Shown here one piece after another: positions 15,740 through 23,691 of a stretch of DNA of 64,000 bases. Each line of letters begins with the position of its first letter. The stretch's first letter is position 1. The notes below the pieces were generated by a model. That model saw only the letters and a program-made list of their open reading frames with translations, had not been told where the DNA came from and did no database searches. The translations under genes and the position numbers were made by a program. The stretch comes from JANNYA01 sp043754435 (lineage in GTDB: Bacteria > Pseudomonadota > Gammaproteobacteria > Xanthomonadales > SZUA-5): assembly GCA_043754435.1 (NCBI GenBank), contig JAYUUS010000146.1, forward strand, positions 51,745-115,744, written 5' to 3'.

Positions 15740-15775
15740 TGATTTAATGAAATTAACACTTTTAACGAATTTAAC
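15740..15775. promoter_or_regulatory. Four tandem 9-bp repeats upstream of the response regulator
   Basis: Four consecutive 9-mers on the plus strand, TGATTTAAT, GAAATTAAC, ACTTTTAAC and GAATTTAAC, each carrying TTAA at the same phase. They begin 18 bases before the regulator start. Tandem direct repeats of about one helical turn are typical OmpR/PhoB-family binding sites, so autoregulation is likely. This is inferred from the pattern. Confidence 0.5.
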
Positions 15776-15881
15776 AAGTGGACTTAAGATAGTGTTTAGC
15801 GCGATAAATTCCAGTTAAGGTGGTGTGCATGGGCATCACTAAAGGGCTTTCATTCAGTTTCATTTTGCGACAACTTTGCTT

Positions 15882-16466
15882 ATGCGCCCGACTCTTTCGC
15901 TTAAACCGCTAGAAACTATCCCTGTTGAAGGCATTGCAAGATTTTGCTTGCGATCCTTTACTGCTACTGATGCCGCGCGCTTGGCGAAACTAGCGGGCGT
16001 AACTTCAGTGGTGCGCTACACGCTGGGCATCCCCTTGCCCTACAGCGTAGAGGCTGCTGCAGAATGGATTGCCGGGCTAGATGCACGTTTTGAGAACGGC
16101 ATCGAGCGCATTTATGCGCTCAGTTTGCGCGGGCATCTGGTCGGCTCAATCGGTTTAATTTTCGAGCCAGAACATCAGCGCGCCGAGATTGGCTATTGGC
16201 TGGGCGAGCCGTATCGCGGCCGTGGCTTGATGCGCGCGGCCGTGCAGGCTTTGTCTGATCACATTTTTGCTACATGCAAAGTCAATCGTCTATACGGCCT
16301 TTGCTTTCCAGAAAATAGCGCAAGCCACGCGGTATTGTGTGGCGCTGGCTTTCGCCGTGAAGGCAAATTACGTGCACACATTGTCAAAGATGAGCGGGCG
16401 CAAGATGTTGTTGTGTTTGGCCGCACGCTGCCTAAGCCGAAGCGTAAACGCCCGCTAGTTGAGTGA
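15882..16466 (+). CDS. GNAT-family N-acetyltransferase (RimJ/RimL type)
   Basis: A 194-aa acetyl-CoA-dependent acetyltransferase. LSLRGHLVGSIGLIF, EIGYWLGEPYRGRGLMRAAVQAL (the acetyl-CoA pyrophosphate-binding loop RGRG followed by its helix) and NRLYGLCFPENSASHAVLCGAGFRREG are typical of the RimJ/RimL branch that acetylates protein N-termini or small amines. ATG 15882 is used; a TTG two codons earlier is the alternative. The substrate cannot be told. It is convergent with tatC and overlaps its last 12 bases. Confidence 0.88.
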   Translation: MRPTLSLKPLETIPVEGIARFCLRSFTATDAARLAKLAGVTSVVRYTLGIPLPYSVEAAAEWIAGLDARFENGIERIYALSLRGHLVGSIGLIFEPEHQRAEIGYWLGEPYRGRGLMRAAVQALSDHIFATCKVNRLYGLCFPENSASHAVLCGAGFRREGKLRAHIVKDERAQDVVVFGRTLPKPKRKRPLVE

Positions 16467-17207
16467 ACTGGCGTCAGACGCATCCGTTTTGCCAGTGCGC
16501 ACCAAGGCAGCTGCGATAATGCCAATTTCATACAGTAAGCACATGGGAATGGCCATCATCAACATCGAAACCGCATCCGGCGGCGTCATTATGGCGGCAA
16601 TGACAAACGCCCCAACAATCACATAGCTGCGCGCTTCGCGAAGCTGTGCGATGCTAACCCAGCCAAGCGCCACTAAAATCACCACCGCGACGGGCACCTC
16701 GAAGGCAACCCCAAAAGCAATAAAAGTGACGATTACAAAATCAAGATATTTGCCGATATCGGTCATCACCGCGACCCCTTCGGGGGCAACGGCGTTGGTA
16801 AACTTAAATACTGCGGGCAGCACTAAAAAGTACGCAAACGCGCAGCCGATATAAAACAGCGCGGTTGCCGACACCAACAGCGGCACGGCTAAGCGCTTTT
16901 CTTTGTGATACAGCCCCGGTGCCACGAACGCCCAAAGCTGGTAAAGCACCCAAGGTGCAGCCAAAACTAACGCCGACATCAACGCCAACTTGAGGGGCGT
17001 CAAAAACGGCGAGATTGGGTCGGTAGCAATCATCTGCCCGCCTGCCGGCAACATTTTTAAAACCGGTAGCGCCAGCCAGCCATACAGCTTATTGGCAATC
17101 GGCATCAACAAAACCAAGCAAACCAGCACACCCGCAATCGCGCGCAATAGCCGTGTACGCAATTCCAGTAAATGCGCAATGAGCGGCTGCTCAGTGTCGG
17201 TGCTCAT
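16455..17207 (-). CDS. tatC: TatC, twin-arginine translocase core subunit
   Basis: A 250-aa six-helix membrane protein that binds twin-arginine signal peptides. The N-terminus QPLIAHLLELRTRLLRAI and block LTPLKLALMSALVLAAPWVLYQLWAFVAPGLY, with the conserved periplasmic-loop and Glu/Pro residues, are characteristic. It overlaps tatB by four bases (ATGA), the last gene of the tatABC operon. A likely client in this window is the Rieske protein PetA, which carries a twin-arginine signal. Confidence 0.95.
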   Translation of the reverse strand: MSTDTEQPLIAHLLELRTRLLRAIAGVLVCLVLLMPIANKLYGWLALPVLKMLPAGGQMIATDPISPFLTPLKLALMSALVLAAPWVLYQLWAFVAPGLYHKEKRLAVPLLVSATALFYIGCAFAYFLVLPAVFKFTNAVAPEGVAVMTDIGKYLDFVIVTFIAFGVAFEVPVAVVILVALGWVSIAQLREARSYVIVGAFVIAAIMTPPDAVSMLMMAIPMCLLYEIGIIAAALVRTGKTDASDASSLN

Positions 17208-17650
17208 GGTGCTGAGCTGGGTGCAGGCGTAGGCGTTGCAATACCTTCCTGTGGCACTTCCACCTTTGCGTCTGCGTGGGCATTTGGACGGGCGTCTGAG
17301 CTTAGCGGCACCGGCAAATCACCGGGTTTAGATACATCCGGCAAAGGCGCTTTTGCCGACTGCATAATGGCATCTACATTGTGCTCAAGGGCTGCTTTCG
17401 CTTCGGCAAAAGGCTGTTGCAGTGTATTTGACAAGGCCGCTGGCGCAGCGGCAATTTGCGCAAACTGCTTTTTGAGCTCGTCTGCTTCTAATTCGCGTTC
17501 GACTTCAAGTTTAAGGCTCTCAAAACTTTGCCTAGCTTTACGCAAAAAAGTCCCCGCCATACGCGCCGCTTTGGGCAAACGCTCGGGGCCAAGCACAATC
17601 AGCGCAATGACCGCGATGACCGCAATTTCACTAAAGCCAACCTCAAACAT
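17204..17650 (-). CDS. tatB: TatB, twin-arginine translocase subunit
   Basis: A 148-aa single-span protein: MFEVGFSEIAVIAVIALIVLGPERLPKAAR, the TatB hallmark with Glu in the membrane helix and the GPERLP hinge, an amphipathic helix, and a Pro/Ala-rich cytoplasmic tail. With TatC it forms the receptor for folded, twin-arginine-tagged proteins. It lies 22 bases after tatA and overlaps tatC by four. Confidence 0.94.
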   Translation of the reverse strand: MFEVGFSEIAVIAVIALIVLGPERLPKAARMAGTFLRKARQSFESLKLEVERELEADELKKQFAQIAAAPAALSNTLQQPFAEAKAALEHNVDAIMQSAKAPLPDVSKPGDLPVPLSSDARPNAHADAKVEVPQEGIATPTPAPSSAP

Positions 17651-17672
17651 ACCCGACCTTAAACATACTAAG

Positions 17673-17894
17673 TTACGCTTTGTGCTCGTCTTTCACGATA
17701 TTGCTGCCTGCCTGCAAAGGCGGGTCGGCTTCCAGCTTTGCCTGCGGCGGATCGCTCGCCATGCCGTCTTTAAAGCCTTTGACGGCTGCGCCCAAGTCCT
17801 TGCCCGCATTGCTGAGCTTTTTGGTGCCGAAAATGAGCACGACAATCCCCAGCACGATTAACCAATGCACGATACCAAAACTACCCATAGCCAT
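17673..17894 (-). CDS. tatA: TatA, twin-arginine translocase pore subunit
   Basis: A 73-aa protein with one N-terminal membrane helix (HWLIVLGIVVLIFG), the FGTKKLSNAGKDLGAAVKGFKDGM amphipathic helix with the TatA FGxxKL hinge, and a short charged tail. It multimerises to make the passage for folded proteins. ATG 17894 is preceded by CGGAGCA, and a second ATG lies two codons in. First gene of tatABC. Confidence 0.95.
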   Translation of the reverse strand: MAMGSFGIVHWLIVLGIVVLIFGTKKLSNAGKDLGAAVKGFKDGMASDPPQAKLEADPPLQAGSNIVKDEHKA

Positions 17895-18058
17895 TGCTCC
17901 GTTTTAGGAAAATCGGTTTAAAAAAGTCAAACTTGACTGTTGAGCGCAAGACTCAGTCGCCACAAAATAAACCATAACGCAAGTAATGTGCGTGCGTTGA
18001 CAATGAACGACCTACCCCAGCTAAAGCAAGCGCAGACAAAGTTGCTTGTCAAACATAA

Positions 18059-18349
18059 TTAGTCGACGTCTTTACCCAAATCGTCATCGACCACTTGCGT
18101 CGCAGCCCACTCCATCGCTTCGCGCTCGGCGCGTTCGCGCTCGAATTTCTCGACAGTCGCTAACAATTCATCGGTGACTTTATTAGCGGCAATTTCGCGC
18201 AACGCCAATACGGTTGGCTTATCGTCCGCAGGCGGCAACATAGGATCAGCGCCTTTGGCGAGCTGACGCGAGCGCTTGCTGGCCATTAAGACCAGATCAA
18301 AGCGATTAGGAATAACGAATAAGCAGTCTTCGACGGTAATGCGTGCCAT
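18059..18349 (-). CDS. rpoZ: RNA polymerase omega subunit
   Basis: A 96-aa subunit that helps assemble the beta' subunit into RNA polymerase. MARITVEDCL, NRFDLVLMASKRSRQLAKGA and KPTVLALREIAANKV are standard omega motifs. The acidic tail with EREAMEWAATQVV is like the longer omega tail of Xanthomonas and relatives and supports the taxonomic placement. The open frame continues upstream to 18508, but the family starts at the Met used here. The usual neighbours gmk and spoT are absent; it stands alone after a glycosyltransferase gene. Confidence 0.94.
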   Translation of the reverse strand: MARITVEDCLFVIPNRFDLVLMASKRSRQLAKGADPMLPPADDKPTVLALREIAANKVTDELLATVEKFERERAEREAMEWAATQVVDDDLGKDVD

Positions 18350-18455
18350 GCAACGGCCCCGATTAGCAGATAAGGGCGCGGAGTGTAGCGTTTTCGTACC
18401 CCACCATTCCAGTTTTTCGCTGAACGCACAGCACTTGACACTGCTCAAGCGATTT

Positions 18456-20222
18456 TCAGTCCTCAGATTGCGAAGCCTGAAGAGAAACATCGTCAGCACT
18501 GGCATCACAGTCTGGCTTTAATGCGTTTACCCTGACCAACCACCACACTCGGCGATTAGCTTGGCCTAAATTGACGCTTTGATTTCGCGCGACACAGAGG
18601 CCTAGCGCGTCATCCAAGATAAACAGCGCACGCTCGTTTGGCTTTTGCCGCAACCAATTAAATGCAGCGAGGCGTTGTGTTCCCGGTAACGCCAAAAAGC
18701 CAAAATCAGTTTTAGGCCCCGCTAGCTGCAGATAGTTCTGCTCCTTCCAAGCCACCAAACCAATCGTAACCTCCGGTCCGACCGCCGCACGTGCGCGCTG
18801 CATCACCGCACGCGCGCTGGCCGTTGCGTCAAAAATAGGATAGCCAAAAAACCCAAAAATCAGTGTCCAAACCAGCGTTAATGTAGTGCAGTAAGCGGCA
18901 AAGCCGCCGCGGCTGCGTCGCCAATAAAACGCTAAGGCGCACGCCAGAAGACCCAGCGCACCCACGCTGGCAAAGAGTATCCAGATCGCATCATGGCTGC
19001 CCATCAGCTCATAGTTAGCTTCAAAATTGCGCTCGAACTTAGGCTCAGCCAACAGCGCCACCAAGCCACCGCACAAAAGTGCGCTAGCAAGCAAAGCCGT
19101 AAAGCTGTAGCAAAGCGTGTGAAAGCCGGTTTTACGCATCGCTAAAACCAGCGCCGGGCCGCCGATAACCGCTAGCATCGGTAGTGCGGGCAATATATAC
19201 ATATCGCGCTTGCCTTTAGACAGGCTAAAAAATATGAATACGCACAGCACCCAACCTAATAAAACGAGATAGCGTGCATCCGGCTTCCTACAGCCAGCGA
19301 CACTGTTGACACCACGCAAACGCCGCCACCAGCCCCGCAGCGCCCAGGGCAACACGAAAATCACTGGCATCCAGGTGCTCAGTGCCACTTGCGGGAAATA
19401 CAGCGGCCCCTGTTGATGGTGCCAAGCTGCGGCAAAGCGCTGCGCAGTTTGTTTGAATAAAATATTTTGCAAATACGCCAGCCGCTCTGGGCTGGGCGCA
19501 CTATGAACCTGCCAAAGCAGCGGCCCTAACCACAGCGCAATCGGTAGCAAAAAGCCACCGACTACCAACAATGTTGCTTGGCCTGCTTTTCGCGGCGGTG
19601 CCAAACCCCTAGCTTGGAGGCGCTTTGCAAATAAATACGGTAAAAAAATCAACAGCGCAATCACCCCCACACCCTTGGTAATCACGCCCACGCCTGCGAA
19701 AAAGGCACCGATAAAAAGCCAGCGCTGCCTATCACACAACAACAAGTGGCGCACCAGCGCATAAACGCTCAAGGTCACAAAAAAAACCAGCAGTGGGTCG
19801 ATCTGCGCTTTTTTAAATTGATAGCTAAAGTGCACGCTTAAGAGCAATGCTAGGGTGCTTATGCGTGCCGAGCGCGCGCCAAATAGCCGCAGGGTCAGAT
19901 CAAATACCAGCAGCAGCGTGCCCAAACCCGCCAATAACGAGGGCAATAAGAATGCGGCGTCCCAATTGCCGGTCAACTGATACAGACCTGCCTGTAGCCA
20001 CATTAATACCGGCGGCTTATCGGGGTAAATCTCAATACCGCGATGCGGAAACCAATAGTCCCCGCTCGCAACCATTTGTTGCGCAACTAAGGCAAACCTG
20101 GGTTCGTCTGCGGGCCACGGGCCACGCTGCAAAAAACCGCTAAATAAAATAATTACTGCAAGCAGCCAGAGCCAGCTATTTGGCGACACGACTTTTTTAA
20201 TCGTAGCCCAGGTGCCAGTCAT
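18456..20222 (-). CDS. ArnT-like membrane glycosyltransferase (GT39/GT83, GT-C fold)
   Basis: About 588 aa with roughly a dozen membrane spans and a C-terminal periplasmic domain. The first periplasmic loop has WPADEPRFALVAQQM, the Asp-Glu catalytic motif of ArnT and PMT-type enzymes, then YPDKPPVLMWLQAGLYQLTG. Such enzymes move a sugar from a polyprenyl-phosphate carrier onto lipid A or protein on the periplasmic side. L-Ara4N transfer is possible, but no arn genes are nearby, so the donor and acceptor are unknown. I start it at ATG 20222; the longer frame reads through a palindromic repeat. Confidence 0.87.
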   Translation of the reverse strand: MTGTWATIKKVVSPNSWLWLLAVIILFSGFLQRGPWPADEPRFALVAQQMVASGDYWFPHRGIEIYPDKPPVLMWLQAGLYQLTGNWDAAFLLPSLLAGLGTLLLVFDLTLRLFGARSARISTLALLLSVHFSYQFKKAQIDPLLVFFVTLSVYALVRHLLLCDRQRWLFIGAFFAGVGVITKGVGVIALLIFLPYLFAKRLQARGLAPPRKAGQATLLVVGGFLLPIALWLGPLLWQVHSAPSPERLAYLQNILFKQTAQRFAAAWHHQQGPLYFPQVALSTWMPVIFVLPWALRGWWRRLRGVNSVAGCRKPDARYLVLLGWVLCVFIFFSLSKGKRDMYILPALPMLAVIGGPALVLAMRKTGFHTLCYSFTALLASALLCGGLVALLAEPKFERNFEANYELMGSHDAIWILFASVGALGLLACALAFYWRRSRGGFAAYCTTLTLVWTLIFGFFGYPIFDATASARAVMQRARAAVGPEVTIGLVAWKEQNYLQLAGPKTDFGFLALPGTQRLAAFNWLRQKPNERALFILDDALGLCVARNQSVNLGQANRRVWWLVRVNALKPDCDASADDVSLQASQSED

Positions 20223-20242
20223 TTTTCGAACCCCTGAGAGAA

Positions 20243-20356
20243 CCGTTCGCCCTGAGCCTGTCGAAGGGCAGAGCCGCACAAATACTGACGCAGCCACAGC
20301 ATTTTGCGCATCACGAAGATTATGGCTACATGCTTCGACAGGCTCAGCACGAACGG
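20243..20356. repeat. Inverted pair of REP-like elements
   Basis: Left arm 20243-20266 (CCGTTCGCCCTGAGCCTGTC and on to GAAG) and right arm 20333-20356 (beginning CTTCGACAGGCTCAGCACGA) are near-exact inverted copies of the repeat core CTGAGCCTGTCGAAG, which is scattered in many proteobacterial genomes. They lie between sspB and the glycosyltransferase and extend a spurious reading frame into it. A role as transcript-end structure is possible. Confidence 0.75.
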
Positions 20357-20389
20357 ATTTCTTTCAGCGCCACGCCAAAATTAGAAGGG

Positions 20390-20815
20390 TCACTTCACCA
20401 CGCGCAGATTCGCGCGGCCTTTGCGTTCTGGCTTGGCGGGTTCTTCTGCAACCACCTCATCTTCCGGCGGCAAGTCCCCTTCCACTTCGTCCTCAGCGCC
20501 AAAAACAATGCCATGTTGGATGTCTTCACGCGAGTAAATGGCCAACACAGAAGCTAATGGGAAACTAACTTCCCGTTGTGCACCGCCAAAAGAGGCCTTG
20601 AGTGACACTAAATCATTGCCTAAATTGAGACCAAAAACAGCGCGTGGCGCAATATTGAGCAGTATACGGTCGTCTTTAATCGCACTTGGCGGCACAAAGA
20701 CACCCTTCGCAGTCGCATCAACCAACAAATGCGGCGTCAGATTGTTATCGACAATCCATTCGTACATTGCACGCAGCAAATACGGCTTTTTGGATGTGGG
20801 GCCACGTTTGGTCAC
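20390..20815 (-). CDS. sspB: SspB, ClpXP protease specificity-enhancing factor
   Basis: A 141-aa adaptor that delivers ssrA-tagged proteins to ClpXP. The folded N-terminal domain shows KKPYLLRAMYEWIVDNNLTPHLLVDA and the ssrA-binding groove region LNIAPRAVFGLNLGND. A flexible acidic linker follows, and a short C-terminal basic end (RANLRVVK) matches the ClpX-docking tail (LRVVK). In Xanthomonas and relatives sspA normally lies between petC and sspB; here petC is 29 bases upstream and sspA is absent. Confidence 0.94.
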   Translation of the reverse strand: MTKRGPTSKKPYLLRAMYEWIVDNNLTPHLLVDATAKGVFVPPSAIKDDRILLNIAPRAVFGLNLGNDLVSLKASFGGAQREVSFPLASVLAIYSREDIQHGIVFGAEDEVEGDLPPEDEVVAEEPAKPERKGRANLRVVK

Positions 20816-20844
20816 TTAACTATGCTCTTCAATGGCTATGCGCT

Positions 20845-21651
20845 TCAATGGACGTCTTTCCAGAATTCGTTTTTAAGCAACCAAAGCAAGAATGTCAGGC
20901 CCGCTAAATACAGCAGCACCCAAACGCCCATGCTTTCACGCTGAATAATCCCGGGTTCGCCGACATATTCCAGGAAGCTAGTCAATGCTTGAATATCTTC
21001 ATCATATTGCTGGGCGGTGCGCAATCCAGGAGTTTTAAGCGATAGCGCGGCCGGGCTGCAGGCAGCGTCGCCGTGCCCTTCGGCAGCAACACCCTCCGGC
21101 TTTGCTTCATGCACAATGTGCTCTTGTAAACCTTGCAGTTCCCAAAGCGGGTTTGGCATGGACGCATTTGGAAATGTTACGTTATTCCAGCCAATCGGCC
21201 GACTAGGGTCGGGGTAAAAGCCCTTGAGATAGTTATAAATCCAATCCACACCGCGCGAGCGTGCGGTCACGGATAAATCGGGTGGCGCGCCACCAAACCA
21301 TTCCGTGGCACCCGGTGCCATGCCACGCCCACCTTTAGGCATGTTATTAGTAATGTAGTCACCAAATTTCGCTTCGGTATAAGCAAAATTCTGCATGACC
21401 TGCGCTTCAGTCAAATGCAGATCCTTGGCGATCCGGGAATAGCGCATGTATTGAATCGAATGGCAGGCGGAGCAATAGTTAAAATACAGCTTTGCCCCAC
21501 GTTGTAATGTTGCGGCGTCCGTTGGGCTGGTCTGCGCTTCCCCAAAAGGCAAGCACGCTTCCCCAGAAGCAAATGCTGGGGTAGCGGCAATTCCTGTCGC
21601 AATCACGACGCCAAAGAGAATTTTTGACAAGGTTTGGGCGAACTTAGTCAT
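20845..21651 (-). CDS. petC: Cytochrome c1 of the bc1 complex
   Basis: A 268-aa membrane-anchored cytochrome. It has an N-terminal signal peptide ending near AFASGEA, a single haem c site CSACH (YFNYCSACHSIQYM), the c1-specific W-Y-N-Y and PNPLWEL segments, a methionine-bearing loop (NMPKGGRGMAPG) for the sixth haem ligand, and a C-terminal anchor (VWVLLYLAGLTFLLWLL). It passes electrons from the Rieske cluster to soluble cytochromes. It overlaps petB by eight bases as the third gene of petABC. Confidence 0.95.
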   Translation of the reverse strand: MTKFAQTLSKILFGVVIATGIAATPAFASGEACLPFGEAQTSPTDAATLQRGAKLYFNYCSACHSIQYMRYSRIAKDLHLTEAQVMQNFAYTEAKFGDYITNNMPKGGRGMAPGATEWFGGAPPDLSVTARSRGVDWIYNYLKGFYPDPSRPIGWNNVTFPNASMPNPLWELQGLQEHIVHEAKPEGVAAEGHGDAACSPAALSLKTPGLRTAQQYDEDIQALTSFLEYVGEPGIIQRESMGVWVLLYLAGLTFLLWLLKNEFWKDVH

Positions 21652-22885
21652 GCATAGTCACTCGGTCAGGAACGGGCTTAACTTTGTCATAGGCACTCAC
21701 AAAGTACAGAGCAGGAAAAAATCCAAAGTAAATTGCTGTGCAGATTCGCGCTACCCATGTTTGCGTGTCGCTACCGGCTTGCGAACCTAACCAACCCAAA
21801 ATCACAAACACAAGGGCAAAAGTAAACAGCAAAATTTTAGACCAGATGCCACGATAGCGAATGGACTTCACCGGCGAACGATCAAGCCACGGCAACGTGA
21901 ACAAAATCATCGTCGCCGAACCCATCACAATAACGCCGCCCAGCTTGTCTGGTATCGCCCGCAACATCGCATAATAAGGCGTGAAATACCAAACTGGCTT
22001 AATATGTAGCGGCGTTACCAGTGCATTGGCTTGAATAAAGTTGTCGTGCTCTAAGAACAAACCGCCGAAGGTTGGATTAAAAAAGATTACGCTAGCGAAG
22101 ATAATCAAAAAGAAACTCGCACCAAACATATCTTTCACCGTGTAATACGGGTGAAAAGGGATGCCATCAAGCGGCTTGCCCGCTGCGTCTTTATACTTTT
22201 TAATTTCCACACCATCCGGGTTATTTGAGCCGACTTCATGCAGCGCACCTAGATGAAGCACGACTAAACCTAAAATAGCCAGCGGCATGGCGATCACGTG
22301 CAGCGCAAAGAAGCGATTGATAGTCGCACCTGAGGGTAAATAATCCCCCTGAATCCATTGAACCAATGTCGGGCCAATTTTGGGAACAGCGCCAAATAAG
22401 CTAACAATCACCTGGGCACCCCAAAAACTCATTTGGCCCCAAGGCAAAACATATCCTAAAAATGCTTCAGCCATCAGTAAAAGCATAATCACTACACCTA
22501 AAACCCACAGTAATTCGCGTGGCTTTTTGTAAGAGCCATACATAAAAGCGCGAAACATATGCAGATAAATCACGGCGAAGAAAAATGACGCACCCGTCGA
22601 GTGCATATAGCGAATAAGGTTCCCATAAGGAACGTCTCGCATAATATATTCCACCGATGCGAACGCACCCTCTTCAGTGGGCACATAATGCATTGTCAAA
22701 AAGATGCCAGTAACAATTTGATTGACCAGCATTAATAGTGCGAGTGAACCAAAGTAGTACCAAAGATTGAAATTTTTCGGTGCGTAATACTGTGCGACAT
22801 GCTTATTCCAAAAGTCGACCACGGGCAGCCGTTGATCAACCCAGCCTAAAATTCCAGTTGCTTGAGAAGGAGTTGCGCGCGCCAT
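21644..22885 (-). CDS. petB: Cytochrome b of the bc1 complex
   Basis: A 413-aa, eight-helix membrane subunit with the two b haems and both quinone sites. Recognisable parts are NLWYYFGSLALLML, the haem-binding histidines in RYMHSTGASFFFAVIYLHM and FALHVIAMPLAILGLVVLH, the Qo-site PEWY-equivalent KPVWYFTPYYAMLRAIPDK, and GYVLPWGQMSFWGAQV. It starts directly after the petA stop. Confidence 0.96.
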   Translation of the reverse strand: MARATPSQATGILGWVDQRLPVVDFWNKHVAQYYAPKNFNLWYYFGSLALLMLVNQIVTGIFLTMHYVPTEEGAFASVEYIMRDVPYGNLIRYMHSTGASFFFAVIYLHMFRAFMYGSYKKPRELLWVLGVVIMLLLMAEAFLGYVLPWGQMSFWGAQVIVSLFGAVPKIGPTLVQWIQGDYLPSGATINRFFALHVIAMPLAILGLVVLHLGALHEVGSNNPDGVEIKKYKDAAGKPLDGIPFHPYYTVKDMFGASFFLIIFASVIFFNPTFGGLFLEHDNFIQANALVTPLHIKPVWYFTPYYAMLRAIPDKLGGVIVMGSATMILFTLPWLDRSPVKSIRYRGIWSKILLFTFALVFVILGWLGSQAGSDTQTWVARICTAIYFGFFPALYFVSAYDKVKPVPDRVTMHD

Positions 22886-23479
22886 TTATGCTGCCTCTTG
22901 ATCTTCGCCGATGATAATCGTGCCATCGTCAACAAAGCGATAAGGTGGAACTACTAAATTAGTTGGCGCAGGTGAGCCGTTATACACACGCCCTGCCATG
23001 TCAAACTTGGAATTGTGACAAGGGCAGTAAAAACCACCTTTCCACTGTGAATCCCAACTTTCTGGCTGTAGGTCTGGGTGATATTTCGGTGAACAGCCCA
23101 AGTGTGTGCAGCTGCCCACTAACACCAAAAGCTCAGGTTTGATTGAGCGATACGGGTTATTTGCGTATTTGGGCTGCTGATCCGTATTTTCATTTTTTGG
23201 ATCTTTCAAACGCCCATCTTCACCGGCAAGTGCCGCTAAGGTTTCTTTGCTGCGGCGAATAATCCAAACCGGACGTTTGCGCCATACTTCGATCAATTGC
23301 GCGCCCTCAGCAATTTTGCTGACATCAGATAACGTCGGGGCACCCGCCGACAGCGCTTTTGCGCTGGGTTGAAATGTACTTAAAAACGGTATTGCCGCAA
23401 CTGCAACACCGGAACCGCCGACGACCGCACAAGTGGCGGTTAAAAAGCGTCGCCGACCTAAATCAGTCTGCTCTGCCAT
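22886..23479 (-). CDS. petA: Rieske iron-sulfur subunit of the bc1 complex
   Basis: A 197-aa protein with a twin-arginine signal-anchor (RRRFLTATCAVVGGSG) followed by the globular Rieske domain. [2Fe-2S] ligands are in CTHLGCSP and CPCHNSKFD, both intact. Start ATG 23479 is where the family begins; the upstream extension is unconvincing. It accepts electrons from quinol at the Qo site. Its twin-arginine signal makes it a client of the tatABC products encoded about 6 kb away. Confidence 0.96.
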   Translation of the reverse strand: MAEQTDLGRRRFLTATCAVVGGSGVAVAAIPFLSTFQPSAKALSAGAPTLSDVSKIAEGAQLIEVWRKRPVWIIRRSKETLAALAGEDGRLKDPKNENTDQQPKYANNPYRSIKPELLVLVGSCTHLGCSPKYHPDLQPESWDSQWKGGFYCPCHNSKFDMAGRVYNGSPAPTNLVVPPYRFVDDGTIIIGEDQEAA

Positions 23480-23642
23480 GGTAAACCTCAAGCTAATAAG
23501 AAGAAATTTGATATTTTGATGCCGCGAAACTACAGCAGCCGACACGACGCGCCAGCTTAACGCTGGATCGAGGCGTTACACATTCAGTTTACAGGAACGT
23601 CTAGGAGCCAGACAATCAAAACCTAGCTTCTTTCACACTATT

Positions 23643-23660
23643 GTTTTGCGGTGGCAAAAC
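23643..23660. promoter_or_regulatory. 18-bp inverted repeat upstream of the DegS-like gene
   Basis: GTTTTGC-GGTG-GCAAAAC, perfect 7-bp arms, 32 bases before the protease start codon at 23692. Possible repressor site or leader hairpin; no known motif. Confidence 0.35.
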
Positions 23661-23691
23661 GATTCAGCAAAAACTACAACTGCGGACAGCC

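Noticed and set aside
18350..18508. Longer form of the omega subunit
   Set aside because: Omega proteins begin with MARITVEDC, which is encoded from 18349; the upstream extension has no homology.
20223..20297. N-terminal extension of the ArnT-like glycosyltransferase
   Set aside because: The extra residues come from the REP-like repeat read as protein; the family begins at ATG 20222.
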